A DNA stretch of 51,338 bases from Bifidobacteriaceae bacterium (GCA_031281585.1 JAITFE010000022.1:1-51338); one strand, 5' to 3'; counted from the stretch's first letter, positions 16,912-25,267 are shown. Notes: generated by a model from the sequence alone, not told the origin. A program made the numbers and translations.

Positions 16912-17996
16912 ACCCTCTGCCCGCTGGCGCCATTCAGCCAGGCAAGTCATTCACTGTGGCCGACTATGAACTCGCAGGTTGTACCGGCACGTTGACAGGT
17001 CAACCTCTTTCTCCTTGGAATGCTGCCGACCCCCGCTCGAGGATCTGGGAAGTCGAAATAACCCTGCCCAACGGCCAGCGCCTCGACCAAGCACGCACAC
17101 CAGTACTCGCCAAGATCGTCTCTATCCTCTCCTGGGATACGCACGGGGAGGCGGCCGCTTTCCAAGCGGCTTTCGAGTCCCGTCAGAATGGTTGGTCCGC
17201 GCCGCGCCATCTTGAGATCTGCCTCGGGAAAAGCTCAATCGGCAACAACACGGCGTTCATCGTCCGCCGGTACGGTCCCACCGTGGCGGACCTAATGGAT
17301 CAGATCAACCAAGGCGCAGACCCCATCGACAACCGCACGGCCCTTGCAAGGGCCGTGCTGTGGTCGGGGACCCAGGCAGTGACAGAACTCAACCGGATAG
17401 AAAAGGGGATCCACCGGGACATCCACATCTCCAATATCTGTCAAATCGAACCCGCGGGCACCAGAACCCTGGGAATGGACGACTTGGTTCTGATCGACAT
17501 GGGAAGGGCGTACGGGGACGCGATGAGGCAATCGGGCTTTTCGGAAGGGACGAATGTGGGGGTTCCCGCTCTTCACGTTCCCTACCTTCTGCAGATTTCG
17601 CATACCCCAACGCTCACCTCCGAAATCGGATCGGTCGCGATCGCCGCGCACGTCGTAGCCTCCGGCGGCGCCAGTCCATACTACGAGATCAGTTCAGGTG
17701 ACCATCTGCAGATCCCGGACCTCAAGTTGGAATCCCGCCCGAACCGGGCACAACTGCGCGCCAGCTACGGATTCAAGGCTGACCACTCTGCGATGGCGGG
17801 GCTGGTATCCCCTGACTTTCGGGATCATCTGGGCCAGTTGATCGACGCGTTTGCCTTGGAATCTGGGTTGCCGGCGCTTGGCGACTTGCTCGCTCTAATC
17901 GGCATCCTCACCGGCCAAGACGCCATGCGCCTAAAGAAGGATTTGGGGCAACCGTCGGACTCCCTCCGGACGCCCCCAAGGCACGGCGATGTCTAG
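16908..17996 (+). CDS. Divergent protein-kinase-fold protein
   Basis: 362 aa. A kinase catalytic core can be traced: K69 in VLAKIV (beta-3 lysine), E81 or E90 as the helix-C glutamate, H169-R170-D171 in GIHRDIHISNI with N176, and D197-M-G in LVLIDMGRA replacing DFG. Main catalytic residues are therefore kept. The glycine-rich loop, however, is unclear, and a normal activation segment and C-lobe (APE motif, substrate helices) are not recognisable. It may be an active atypical kinase, a phosphotransferase of aminoglycoside-kinase type, or a pseudokinase. No TM helix follows, unlike PknA/PknB. Its position after FHA and SEDS-PBP genes suggests the FHA protein reads its phosphorylation. Confidence 0.7.
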   Translation: MNPLPAGAIQPGKSFTVADYELAGCTGTLTGQPLSPWNAADPRSRIWEVEITLPNGQRLDQARTPVLAKIVSILSWDTHGEAAAFQAAFESRQNGWSAPRHLEICLGKSSIGNNTAFIVRRYGPTVADLMDQINQGADPIDNRTALARAVLWSGTQAVTELNRIEKGIHRDIHISNICQIEPAGTRTLGMDDLVLIDMGRAYGDAMRQSGFSEGTNVGVPALHVPYLLQISHTPTLTSEIGSVAIAAHVVASGGASPYYEISSGDHLQIPDLKLESRPNRAQLRASYGFKADHSAMAGLVSPDFRDHLGQLIDAFALESGLPALGDLLALIGILTGQDAMRLKKDLGQPSDSLRTPPRHGDV

Positions 17997-20226
17997 CCGA
18001 GAACCGGGAAGGCTGTCAAACCAGGAGTTCCTTGACGCCGTCAAGGAACAACTCGCGCGGCCTGGGGTGCCATCGGTTCCCGTCCGGCCGTCCGACGCCG
18101 AGCCTAACCGGCCATCGCATGCCCCCCAGCGAATGCGGCGATTCGTGGAAGCCCCAGCTGTCCCCGGCGAATCTCACCAGCCGCACCCAAAGGTCGGCGA
18201 ACCCGTGCCAAGAGGGCGAGAGGCAAGAGGTGGAACGCCTTCTCCGCCCGAGGTTCCACATGAGTCTCTTGGGCCGCCTGTCGGCGACAAGGACGAGACA
18301 GCAGGGCCGAAGGCTCCCGCTCAACGCTCTACCCAACGGCCCACCGTGCTGCTCTCGTTGTCGCCAACAGTTGTGCTTCTCGCGCTGGTCCTTGGGCTGG
18401 ATCACACGGGTGCCGGTCCCCGTGCGCTTGAGTTGCTGGCTAGTTGGCCGCTGCCGGGTGGAACGGGATTCTGGCGGTGCCTCGCGACCCTGGTGTTCAT
18501 CGGCGTCGGGATGATGCTCGCACTCGGCGCTGGCTACAGCCTCGCCAAAGATGAGCACCTGAGGCGGACATTCTGGCTGGTGGTAACGCCAGCCTTAGCG
18601 GCCGCTCTCGCGCTGGTGCTGTTCCTGGGCTGGGCGCGGCTCGGCAGCCTGATCGCTCCCTGGCCCCAGAACCCCTATTTTGCACCTGACCCGGCACTGT
18701 CAGGACTCAAGTTCATCGCGCTTCCAAGCCTGGGTGCCGGAATCAAGTGGGTCCTGGTGTGGCTTTGGCTGGCCGTCCCGTCAGGCCTCGCCTGGGCGGT
18801 CGCTGAATTGGCCGGAATAAAGCCGCGGTTCGCTGGGCTCGTGGCTTTCTTGGCCTCGACGGTGATCGTGGCAGCCGCATGGATTAGCAGCATTTGGACC
18901 GAGGGGCGGCTCCCCACTGGATTCATGGTGGGCGCAGCGGCTTGTTGCGCTGTGTACTCATTTTGGGACGTTATGTCGAAGAGGAAGTCGACGCCGACCG
19001 GAGTGCGCCTGATCACGTTCGTGCTCTTAGGTCCGTTCTACATCATCCTGGCGGCTGGGATCCTGGCGGGATCGGTGGGGCAAATTGGCTCGCTGCCGTA
19101 CGCAGAAGCGGCCGGCTGCGCCGAAGGAGACATCCAGTTCGGCCCCGCATGCATCGAGCCGACAAAGGATTGGGTGCGAGCAACCGCAGAACAACTGGCG
19201 GAAGACCCTCTCCTCGAAGAACTTGGCCTGCGTGATGTGCGGCAGTTGACCAGCGAGGACTTCAAGGAGGCCACCGGGCTTACCACCGTCGTGTTCAAGC
19301 TGAAGAACCATCCCGAGGCCACGGTCTATGTCGCCTCGGGGCAAGCCCCGCTGTTCTATCCCGACTACGCCCCGCCGAAGGCCTGGACCGAAATCTACGC
19401 GGACGCCGCCACTGATAGGCAGCAGCTATCAGAGTCGATCGCTGCGCGGGCCTTCTATGAGGCTGCCGACTCGTCTGACAGAGCACCTTTCCAGGCCGGG
19501 GCCCACGTCAAGCTGGGCGGCAACGTTTGGTTCGATCAGTCCACCAATCTGCGGGTCCTAAATGGGACAGCCAGCCAACTTCGGCGCCTTGTGCTCCGGC
19601 AAGGCGAGACCTGCGGCCTCAAGACCACGTCCTGCGCGAGTAGCACCATGGTTTACGCCCATCTTGCGGTGCGGAGCGCCAGCCCCGCCCAGATGGACGC
19701 GATCAACCGCCAGGCCGAACGGCTGTTAGCTGGAGTCACGGCCAAGAATCTGAGTACCCTGGACCAAGCCTGGATAGCCCGCGATGTTGACGCCATCAAG
19801 GCTGCGGGTCTAGACCCGGGATTGCTCACAGTACCGGTCTCCGCAGACACACCGCCTTTCCCTCCGTTTGAGCTTCCCGAGGGAGCTCTGGCCCGGACCG
19901 ACCTCAGCCTCGGCACCCGCGCAGACAACTATTTGTCCATCAACTTGCGTCTCTCGGATTCCGACAGTGTGATCTCTACCGCTTGCGAGACCCGAGACTG
20001 GGTGCCAGGCGTCCGTGGTTGGTGCCAATGGGAGCAGTGGGCGCTGGGCGAGGAGTCAGAATGGTACCAAGCTTGGTATTTCCACGACTTCGAGGGCGGA
20101 AGCAGCCGCGCTCAGGCCACTGCGGGAATCCACTCCAAGAGCGACGTCGCTCCGGACCAGAAGATCGTGGACAGTATTCTGGGCGAGATCAGACTCAAAG
20201 GACTCATTGATGCGGGAATTGACTAG
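17989..20226 (+). CDS. Polytopic membrane protein with a large extracytoplasmic C-terminal domain, unknown
   Basis: 745 aa, overlapping the kinase-like gene by eight bases. An N-terminal cytoplasmic region of about 115 residues is Pro/Arg-rich and probably disordered. About seven TM helices follow (roughly residues 118-365). The last 380 residues should then lie outside, starting near AAGCAEGDIQFGPACIEP, with four to six cysteines able to form disulfides (CAEGDIQFGPAC, CGLKTTSC, CETRDWVPGVRGWC). No family is recognised. It could be a surface sensor or scaffold for the SEDS-PBP and GTPase proteins. By eye its codon use is less strictly GC-biased than that of the murJ or ppk regions, as in the neighbouring operon genes. 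Confidence 0.8.
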   Translation: MSSREPGRLSNQEFLDAVKEQLARPGVPSVPVRPSDAEPNRPSHAPQRMRRFVEAPAVPGESHQPHPKVGEPVPRGREARGGTPSPPEVPHESLGPPVGDKDETAGPKAPAQRSTQRPTVLLSLSPTVVLLALVLGLDHTGAGPRALELLASWPLPGGTGFWRCLATLVFIGVGMMLALGAGYSLAKDEHLRRTFWLVVTPALAAALALVLFLGWARLGSLIAPWPQNPYFAPDPALSGLKFIALPSLGAGIKWVLVWLWLAVPSGLAWAVAELAGIKPRFAGLVAFLASTVIVAAAWISSIWTEGRLPTGFMVGAAACCAVYSFWDVMSKRKSTPTGVRLITFVLLGPFYIILAAGILAGSVGQIGSLPYAEAAGCAEGDIQFGPACIEPTKDWVRATAEQLAEDPLLEELGLRDVRQLTSEDFKEATGLTTVVFKLKNHPEATVYVASGQAPLFYPDYAPPKAWTEIYADAATDRQQLSESIAARAFYEAADSSDRAPFQAGAHVKLGGNVWFDQSTNLRVLNGTASQLRRLVLRQGETCGLKTTSCASSTMVYAHLAVRSASPAQMDAINRQAERLLAGVTAKNLSTLDQAWIARDVDAIKAAGLDPGLLTVPVSADTPPFPPFELPEGALARTDLSLGTRADNYLSINLRLSDSDSVISTACETRDWVPGVRGWCQWEQWALGEESEWYQAWYFHDFEGGSSRAQATAGIHSKSDVAPDQKIVDSILGEIRLKGLIDAGID

Positions 20227-21280
20227 GTGTCCCCACTGCACGCTGCCGGTTGACGTCGCGGCAGGCCTCAATGTCAACTGGATTGGGCTTGACGGCTCCG
20301 TTTACGCCACACGGCCCGATCCCATTGAGACCCCCACCCGTCCTCACTGCTCCAACGAGCGCGCTGGAGACCCGTGCGGTGCCCAGTTGGTCGAGGGACC
20401 CGCGCTTCTGGCCCTCATCGTGGGTTCGCACCGGTCCGGCAAGTCCAGCTTGGTTTGGGGGTTCCGCGAGCACCAGCGCAGTTTCCCGTTTGGCCCGTGG
20501 ACTTTTCACATCGACGACGCCGCCGAGGAGACCTGGAGGGCAGTTTTCCGGTCGCGGGAGGCCACTCCGCGTCCAGAGAGAGGCCCGGCCCGCGCCAGCA
20601 TTTACGCGATTACCGAGCCCGAAACCGGCAGGCGCGCCTCGTTGATGCTGTGGGACTTGGCCGGAGAGATGTTCGAGACGGTCAACGAAGTTCTGGCGCA
20701 GCCCTTCGTGCCATTCCTCGACCTGGTGATCATCACTGTGCCGCCGAGCGACCTATCCGTCCGCACGGATCCGGAAACTGACGCAAGGACGGGCGGCCGT
20801 GATTCGCAAGGCGCGTACGCCCAGTGGCTCGCGACGCTCAACAGCCGGTTCAAGTCCATCGACAAGCCGCGTTTGGTCGTGCTGGCCCTGACCAAGTGCG
20901 ACGTGTACAAGGGACCAGACGGCTTTCCCCACGAATGCCTTAACCCTCGGTACCGGTTCGCCCGCGCGGCACCGCCAGGACAAGCCACCAATCGGCAGAA
21001 CGTAGACGCCTTGCGCGCCCAGTGGGAAAGAGAAAGCCTGCTTCTCTTCGAATTCATGAGGGGTGCCGGCGCCGAGGGCATCGCGTCGGTCACTTCTCAG
21101 TTTTGCCCCGACTACCAAATCGTGGCGGTGTCTGGAACCCGCAAGGAGGAGGAACCTCCGCCAGAACGCCCGGAAGCCGCAGTACCTGCTCTGGCTGGCG
21201 CGCCCGACAGAGCGGGAGACCCGTTCGCCATGGCTCTATGGATGCACGGTTGGGGAGCCGATTTGGAGAAACAGCCATGA
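20210..21280 (+). CDS. TRAFAC-type GTPase with N-terminal zinc finger (DO-GTPase2-like)
   Basis: 356 aa. The ATG follows AAAGGA by seven bases and lies 17 bases inside the preceding gene. C7, C10, C47 and C56 could bind one zinc ion. The nucleotide-binding motifs are G72-SHRS-G-K-S79 (P-loop), D149-L-A-G (DxxG) and T228-KCD231 (TKxD guanine specificity), so it should bind GTP and switch conformation. The layout and the following GAP1-like gene resemble the GTPase called DO-GTPase2 in surveys of NTP-dependent conflict systems; that match is from memory. The C-terminal 40 residues are Pro/Glu-rich. No membrane segment is present, so it probably acts on the cytoplasmic face of the partner membrane proteins. 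Confidence 0.85.
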   Translation: MRELTRCPHCTLPVDVAAGLNVNWIGLDGSVYATRPDPIETPTRPHCSNERAGDPCGAQLVEGPALLALIVGSHRSGKSSLVWGFREHQRSFPFGPWTFHIDDAAEETWRAVFRSREATPRPERGPARASIYAITEPETGRRASLMLWDLAGEMFETVNEVLAQPFVPFLDLVIITVPPSDLSVRTDPETDARTGGRDSQGAYAQWLATLNSRFKSIDKPRLVVLALTKCDVYKGPDGFPHECLNPRYRFARAAPPGQATNRQNVDALRAQWERESLLLFEFMRGAGAEGIASVTSQFCPDYQIVAVSGTRKEEEPPPERPEAAVPALAGAPDRAGDPFAMALWMHGWGADLEKQP

Positions 21281-23229
21281 CCGCAATGCCACCCACCCGA
21301 CCCGGCTTTGAACAAGCTGTCTATTCATCCGCCACCTCCGGACTCTCGGGAGAGGCCGGTTTTGGCCTTGTGGCGACCAGTCCCGGCTGGGGTTTCACCG
21401 ACGTCCCTGGCGGCGACCACGAGCTTCGGCGCCTGATCGGATTCGGCGCGAAGCGACGAGATCCGCGCGGCAGTGGCTTTTGGGCGTTCGACTTTCACCC
21501 TAAGCACCCTTGGGGGTCCGTCATCGTGGTGAAACGCCCGGCCGGAGACGACGCCAACGGCCGGCCCGGTAATTATGAAGCCCGCCTGCTCGTGGACTCT
21601 TCCGGCACCCTGACTCCGTCCGAAGCGGTGGCGGTGGCCGCCCGTGTGGCCGAAGGCACAGAGGTCTGGCAGCCCACCATGTCTGCTACCCGCGGACTCG
21701 AGCCAGTCAACTGGCAACCGGGCGAAGAGCAGTTCGAGCCACGGATGGTGGAGGCTTTCGTGTTGGGTGGTCTATTCGACGCGCTCGACCAGGGTAAGGG
21801 ACTCGTTGTTACCGCGTCGGCCGAGGAATCGGTCGAGTTACTCGCCGGAATCGTTCGAAGTCTTCCCTGGCGGCTGGCGGCTGGCTTGTCCCTATCGTCC
21901 TACATCGACAATCCGCAAGCAGCGCAACGTTCCGGCATAGCCATTTTGGTGCCAGAAGTGGAGCCCTTGCGCCCCCCATGGTTTGAGGCACAGCCGCTCA
22001 TTGCCGCAGACCGCGAAGCAAGCCTGCTCTACCCGCCCCAATCGGATGGTTCGACCGGTGCCACCCTACTAGCTGACTTGGCAACCGCCCGCTTCTGGAG
22101 CCCAAACGACTCGAACGCCTCGACCATCGACGAGTTGATCGCCGAGGTGCGGGAGAGCATCTATTTCAACCGTCCGAGCGCGGAACTCTCAGACGCCGAG
22201 TTGGTTGATCAGACGGCTGGGCTGAGCGATCGCCCAGCCCAAAGGCAGGCAGAGCTCGTCCGGGAAACTGCCGACCGCATAGCCGAGGGACGCTTCGGGG
22301 CGACCAACCCGTGGCAAAGATTCGACCCCCGCATCCGGAACCTCCTGCTGACTGCCTTGAAAGAGGCTTGGCAGGGTGCGCTCTCAGTCCTGGATCCTGT
22401 CATGGCGACCAACTTGCTGAGGCCAATGATCGAGTTGGGGACCCCCCCTCAAGATCTGGCACGAGAAGCCGCCTCCATACTGTCCCAACCCGCTGCGCCA
22501 ATCACATCAGCGACTTCTCCGCTCGAGACATGGGTTGTGGCGCAGGCCGAGGCCGCGCCACTCACGGCGTGGCTGGGTTGGGGCTCTGCTGCCTGGCGGC
22601 ATTCGGCGCTTCTGGCCAGACCAGCACTCAGACAGGACCTGATCAAAACGACGCTTCGGCATCCCGGTCAAATTGAGGACTGGCGTGCGGCCTCAGATGC
22701 CCTGCGCCGCCTCTTGGCCGAAGGCGCCGCCGATGAGTTGCTCCTGACTTGGCTGGCGCCCGACCGTTCAAGCTTTTCGGGCACCCCCGACAGCTCCGTC
22801 GCCGTGGACCAAGCCAGCTTTCACGTGTCGGCGCTGCTAAACGCCCTGCGGCACTTGGACGAGGACGTGGCGTTGAGCGTCCTCAGCCGAGCATTGGCCG
22901 GTGCCCAGCCCGCCATCCCTGGGCCCCACGGCCGCCCGGCACCGGTCGACGCGCCTCGTGTGGATGAGCGCGTGAATTGGCACCAGACGCCTCGACCGGG
23001 AGGTGCGGAGCAACGGCATCAGCCCCAGAAGCCTGACTCCCCGGCAACAGAAGAGAAAGCCCGGCGCTGCGCTTTGGGAGCGCTGCTTGGAAGCATGCTG
23101 ACAAGAAAACGCAACCGCCGACTTCAGAAAGAGGCAGATGCGGAAAGTGACCAAGCGATTGACGCCAAACGCCAACCGATCGAAGAAGCTGCTCCTGGAC
23201 TAGACGTCAGCGAGGCCCCTGATGGCTAG
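21277..23229 (+). CDS. GTPase-associated protein 1 (GAP1)-like protein
   Basis: 650 aa, starting within the GTPase stop codon (ATGA) after GGAG. The N-terminus reads FEQAVYSSATSGLSGEAGFGLVATSPG, close to the 'YTS..GL.G..GFQ..A.SPG' opening of GAP1 proteins. Further in, WRLAAGLSLSSYIDNP fits the conserved 'lSF.TY..nP' block. The middle is helical, and the C-terminal 60 residues are basic and charged (KRNRRLQKEADAESDQ), perhaps contacting membrane or nucleic acid. GAP1 proteins are predicted partners or effectors of the GTPase encoded beside them; the biochemical activity is not known to me. The pairing of these two genes, rather than either motif alone, supports the call. Confidence 0.72.
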   Translation: MTAMPPTRPGFEQAVYSSATSGLSGEAGFGLVATSPGWGFTDVPGGDHELRRLIGFGAKRRDPRGSGFWAFDFHPKHPWGSVIVVKRPAGDDANGRPGNYEARLLVDSSGTLTPSEAVAVAARVAEGTEVWQPTMSATRGLEPVNWQPGEEQFEPRMVEAFVLGGLFDALDQGKGLVVTASAEESVELLAGIVRSLPWRLAAGLSLSSYIDNPQAAQRSGIAILVPEVEPLRPPWFEAQPLIAADREASLLYPPQSDGSTGATLLADLATARFWSPNDSNASTIDELIAEVRESIYFNRPSAELSDAELVDQTAGLSDRPAQRQAELVRETADRIAEGRFGATNPWQRFDPRIRNLLLTALKEAWQGALSVLDPVMATNLLRPMIELGTPPQDLAREAASILSQPAAPITSATSPLETWVVAQAEAAPLTAWLGWGSAAWRHSALLARPALRQDLIKTTLRHPGQIEDWRAASDALRRLLAEGAADELLLTWLAPDRSSFSGTPDSSVAVDQASFHVSALLNALRHLDEDVALSVLSRALAGAQPAIPGPHGRPAPVDAPRVDERVNWHQTPRPGGAEQRHQPQKPDSPATEEKARRCALGALLGSMLTRKRNRRLQKEADAESDQAIDAKRQPIEEAAPGLDVSEAPDG

Positions 23230-23824
23230 CGCCGGCAAAGGCCGCCGAATCATCGGTGCTGTGTTCGTTGCGTTTGCCGGTGCACAAGCGTGGGTGCTGG
23301 GTCTGAGTTGGGCGGCAGAGCCCGAAAGACCCCTCCAATTTGCGGCAGCACCGCTGCTCACCGTCAATACCACGGCCGAGGTCCGGCCCCAGGGCGCGGA
23401 AGACGGCTGGGAAGAAATCCTCGACCTGGAGGAAGGTCGTTGGGTGGACTTCCGGCTGCGAGTCGAGAACACAGGCGACGAGCCGCTGACCGGGCTGCGT
23501 ATCAGGGCCACGTTGAGCGATTCCCTCTCTGGCGACCGCGAGCCGACAATGGTGCTGTCTACAGCCAAAGATTCGCCCAAGGACGTAAAGCGCGACCAAT
23601 TTCTCGCCATAGACGGCTGGCCCATGCCGACCGTGCCGGCCAAGGGCTCTGTCACCGTCATCCTCTCCGCTGAGTTGGACCCTCCGGGATTCGGTGAGGA
23701 CTCCGAATGCGAGCCGCAGTTGCACCATTTCCGAGCCGCGGTCGGCCCCCCAGCCGACCCGAGACAGATCACCGCAGCTGAGCAGGTGGCAGTCGGAACA
23801 GTGAGAGCCCTATGCCAATCATGA
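23222..23824 (+). CDS. Secreted or membrane-anchored beta-sandwich protein, unknown
   Basis: 200 aa, overlapping the GAP1-like gene by eight bases. The N-terminus is a signal sequence or anchor (KGRRIIGAVFVAFAGAQAWVL). The exported part contains WVDFRLRVENTGDEPLTGLRIRATLSD, the pattern of the DUF11/CARDB-like beta-sandwich domains found in actinobacterial surface proteins. Two cysteines lie near the C-terminus. It probably forms an external part of the complex encoded by this operon; no precise function can be given. Confidence 0.75.
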   Translation: MASAGKGRRIIGAVFVAFAGAQAWVLGLSWAAEPERPLQFAAAPLLTVNTTAEVRPQGAEDGWEEILDLEEGRWVDFRLRVENTGDEPLTGLRIRATLSDSLSGDREPTMVLSTAKDSPKDVKRDQFLAIDGWPMPTVPAKGSVTVILSAELDPPGFGEDSECEPQLHHFRAAVGPPADPRQITAAEQVAVGTVRALCQS

Positions 23825-23852
23825 CCGCAAGACCGGGGAGGATGATCCCATC

Positions 23853-24836
23853 GTGAAGGGTTCCTTTGCGGCGGCCCTCTTGCCTTGGGCAAGGTCCCTG
23901 AACCCGGAATCTAGAATTGTGGGCGTCTGGCGCTTGGCCGCCGCGACTGAGGATCACTCCGAAAGGAAGTCGACGGTGCGGTTCTTCCCGGACGGCACCT
24001 TCAAGGAAACTGAACGCGGACTACCTACCCATCGTGGCCGCTGGTGGATTGATGCCGAGGGACAAGGACATGGTGACTTTCGCGTGGAGATGGCCGGGCC
24101 CGTTAAGGCCGAGTGGCTGTACCCCCTTCCGTGGCACCAGCGGAGATTGCCCCAAGACCCTTTGGTTTGGCTGCTCCTAGTCGCCATCGTCGCTTTGAGC
24201 GTACTCGGCACAATGCTCCCAGGAGGCCTTTACGGCCACCTGGCCGATTCGGCCACAACCCGTGCGCTCGATTCAGCGGGTCCCTCAGCGGCAGCAATTG
24301 CTGCCGAGCAGTCCGCGCCGGCGGCGGGCGAGTGCCTATCGGTCTACCCGATGGAGCTTCATGACGAGCCGCCGGAAGACTGGCGCGACTCCACAGTGGC
24401 CTGCGACTCGACCAACGCCAACGTACGCATCGTGGACGTGTTCATGGGGGGGCAGACGGTGCCGAAATGCGATACCGACGCAACCGGATGCATGAGATTC
24501 GTGGACGCGGGGCAGACTTTCCACTTCAACGCCATTCCGCAACTGGGCCAATGCTTCTTCGGTTGGCGTTGGGATTCGGGCGGCTATTCCTGGCCCATAC
24601 GCCCGATGCGATGCGGGACCGAGCCACCCGACTGGGTGCTTTCCCCAAGCGAGGAGTGGGCTGCGGAACACGGAACCACAGTCTCTGACGGTCACCTCAC
24701 CGAATGGACAACCGAGGCCGTCCTGGCCGCTGACGGCACCTGCCCGGAGGGAATGTCGTACTGGACTGTCGATTTCTCCGAGACCGAGACAACTAAGGTC
24801 TGCGGATCCGGAAAACCGGTCGACGCCGCCGAGTGA
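23853..24836 (+). CDS. Single-pass membrane protein with lipocalin-like inner and Cys-rich outer (LppU-like) domains
   Basis: 327 aa, GTG start with GGGGAGG about 11 bases upstream; last gene of the operon, 28 bp after the previous one. Residues 15-95 (RIVGVWRLAAATE...VRFFPDGTFKE...GRWWIDA) look like a small lipocalin/META-type barrel on the inside. A TM helix spans about residues 108-128. The outer part has paired cysteines (GECLSVYP, VACDSTNANVRIVDVF, PKCDTDATGC, GQCFFGWRW, MRCG, GTCPEG, KVCGSG). This resembles the LppU/SCO3897 family or the septum-formation domain of actinobacterial lipoproteins, with moderate certainty. It may be the surface-exposed end of the system. Confidence 0.72.
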   Translation: MKGSFAAALLPWARSLNPESRIVGVWRLAAATEDHSERKSTVRFFPDGTFKETERGLPTHRGRWWIDAEGQGHGDFRVEMAGPVKAEWLYPLPWHQRRLPQDPLVWLLLVAIVALSVLGTMLPGGLYGHLADSATTRALDSAGPSAAAIAAEQSAPAAGECLSVYPMELHDEPPEDWRDSTVACDSTNANVRIVDVFMGGQTVPKCDTDATGCMRFVDAGQTFHFNAIPQLGQCFFGWRWDSGGYSWPIRPMRCGTEPPDWVLSPSEEWAAEHGTTVSDGHLTEWTTEAVLAADGTCPEGMSYWTVDFSETETTKVCGSGKPVDAAE

Positions 24837-24966
24837 TCGCGCCAGGAAACTGCCCGACACACTGTGGCGGATAGGCGTGGGGGATGGACCTGCCGTCCGA
24901 AGGCACCGATATCCACGACCGGAGCGGCAGCACCGGCGGCAGTTCCCGCCGCACTGCGCTGCGGAT

Positions 24967-25146
24967 GGCGCGTTGCGGGGCGAGCCGGATTATGACCGGT
25001 CAGCGGTCGACCGGCTGACCTCGGCATTCGACTTGATAGACATCAGCCAGCAAGTGATCGACGAGACGATCAAGCTGCGCCCGTTCCTGAAGGCCCTTGA
25101 CTCGGTCCACCTCGCGACCGCCCAGGCTAACGGCTTGGCCCTTCTC
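24967..25146 (+). pseudogene. Remnant of a VapC-type PIN-domain toxin gene
   Basis: An open frame holds LTSAFDLIDISQQVIDETIKLRPFLKALDSVHLATAQ (split here: the C-terminal half of a VapC PIN domain, with the conserved LDSVHLATAQ helix that carries a catalytic Asp). The N-terminal half with the first acidic residues, and a VapB antitoxin, are missing. Downstream the frame runs into REP-like hairpins. It is therefore a decayed fragment, evidence of past gene turnover at the end of the nine-gene operon. The rest of 24837-25415 contains no intact gene. Confidence 0.65.
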
Positions 25147-25200
25147 TTGCCCCGAAAGCAGCTGGCGGGGCCTGCCCCAGCGGGCCTCCGCCTGGCCGCC

Positions 25201-25267
25201 GGGAACCGTTCCCCGCACCCAAACGACAAGGTCCTTCCCCGCTGTCCAGGCGGAAGGACCGTCCCCG
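25201..25267. repeat. REP-like palindromic element
   Basis: GGGAAC-C-GTTCCC (25201-25213) is followed by GGTCCTTCC (25230-25238) pairing with GGAAGGACC (25252-25260), then GTCCCCG. The 14-mer AAGGACCGTCCCCG at 25254-25267 is found inverted at 11187-11200. Elements of this GGACCGTCCCC type are often dispersed and moved by REP-associated Y1 transposases (RAYT). No such transposase is in this window. Confidence 0.55.
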
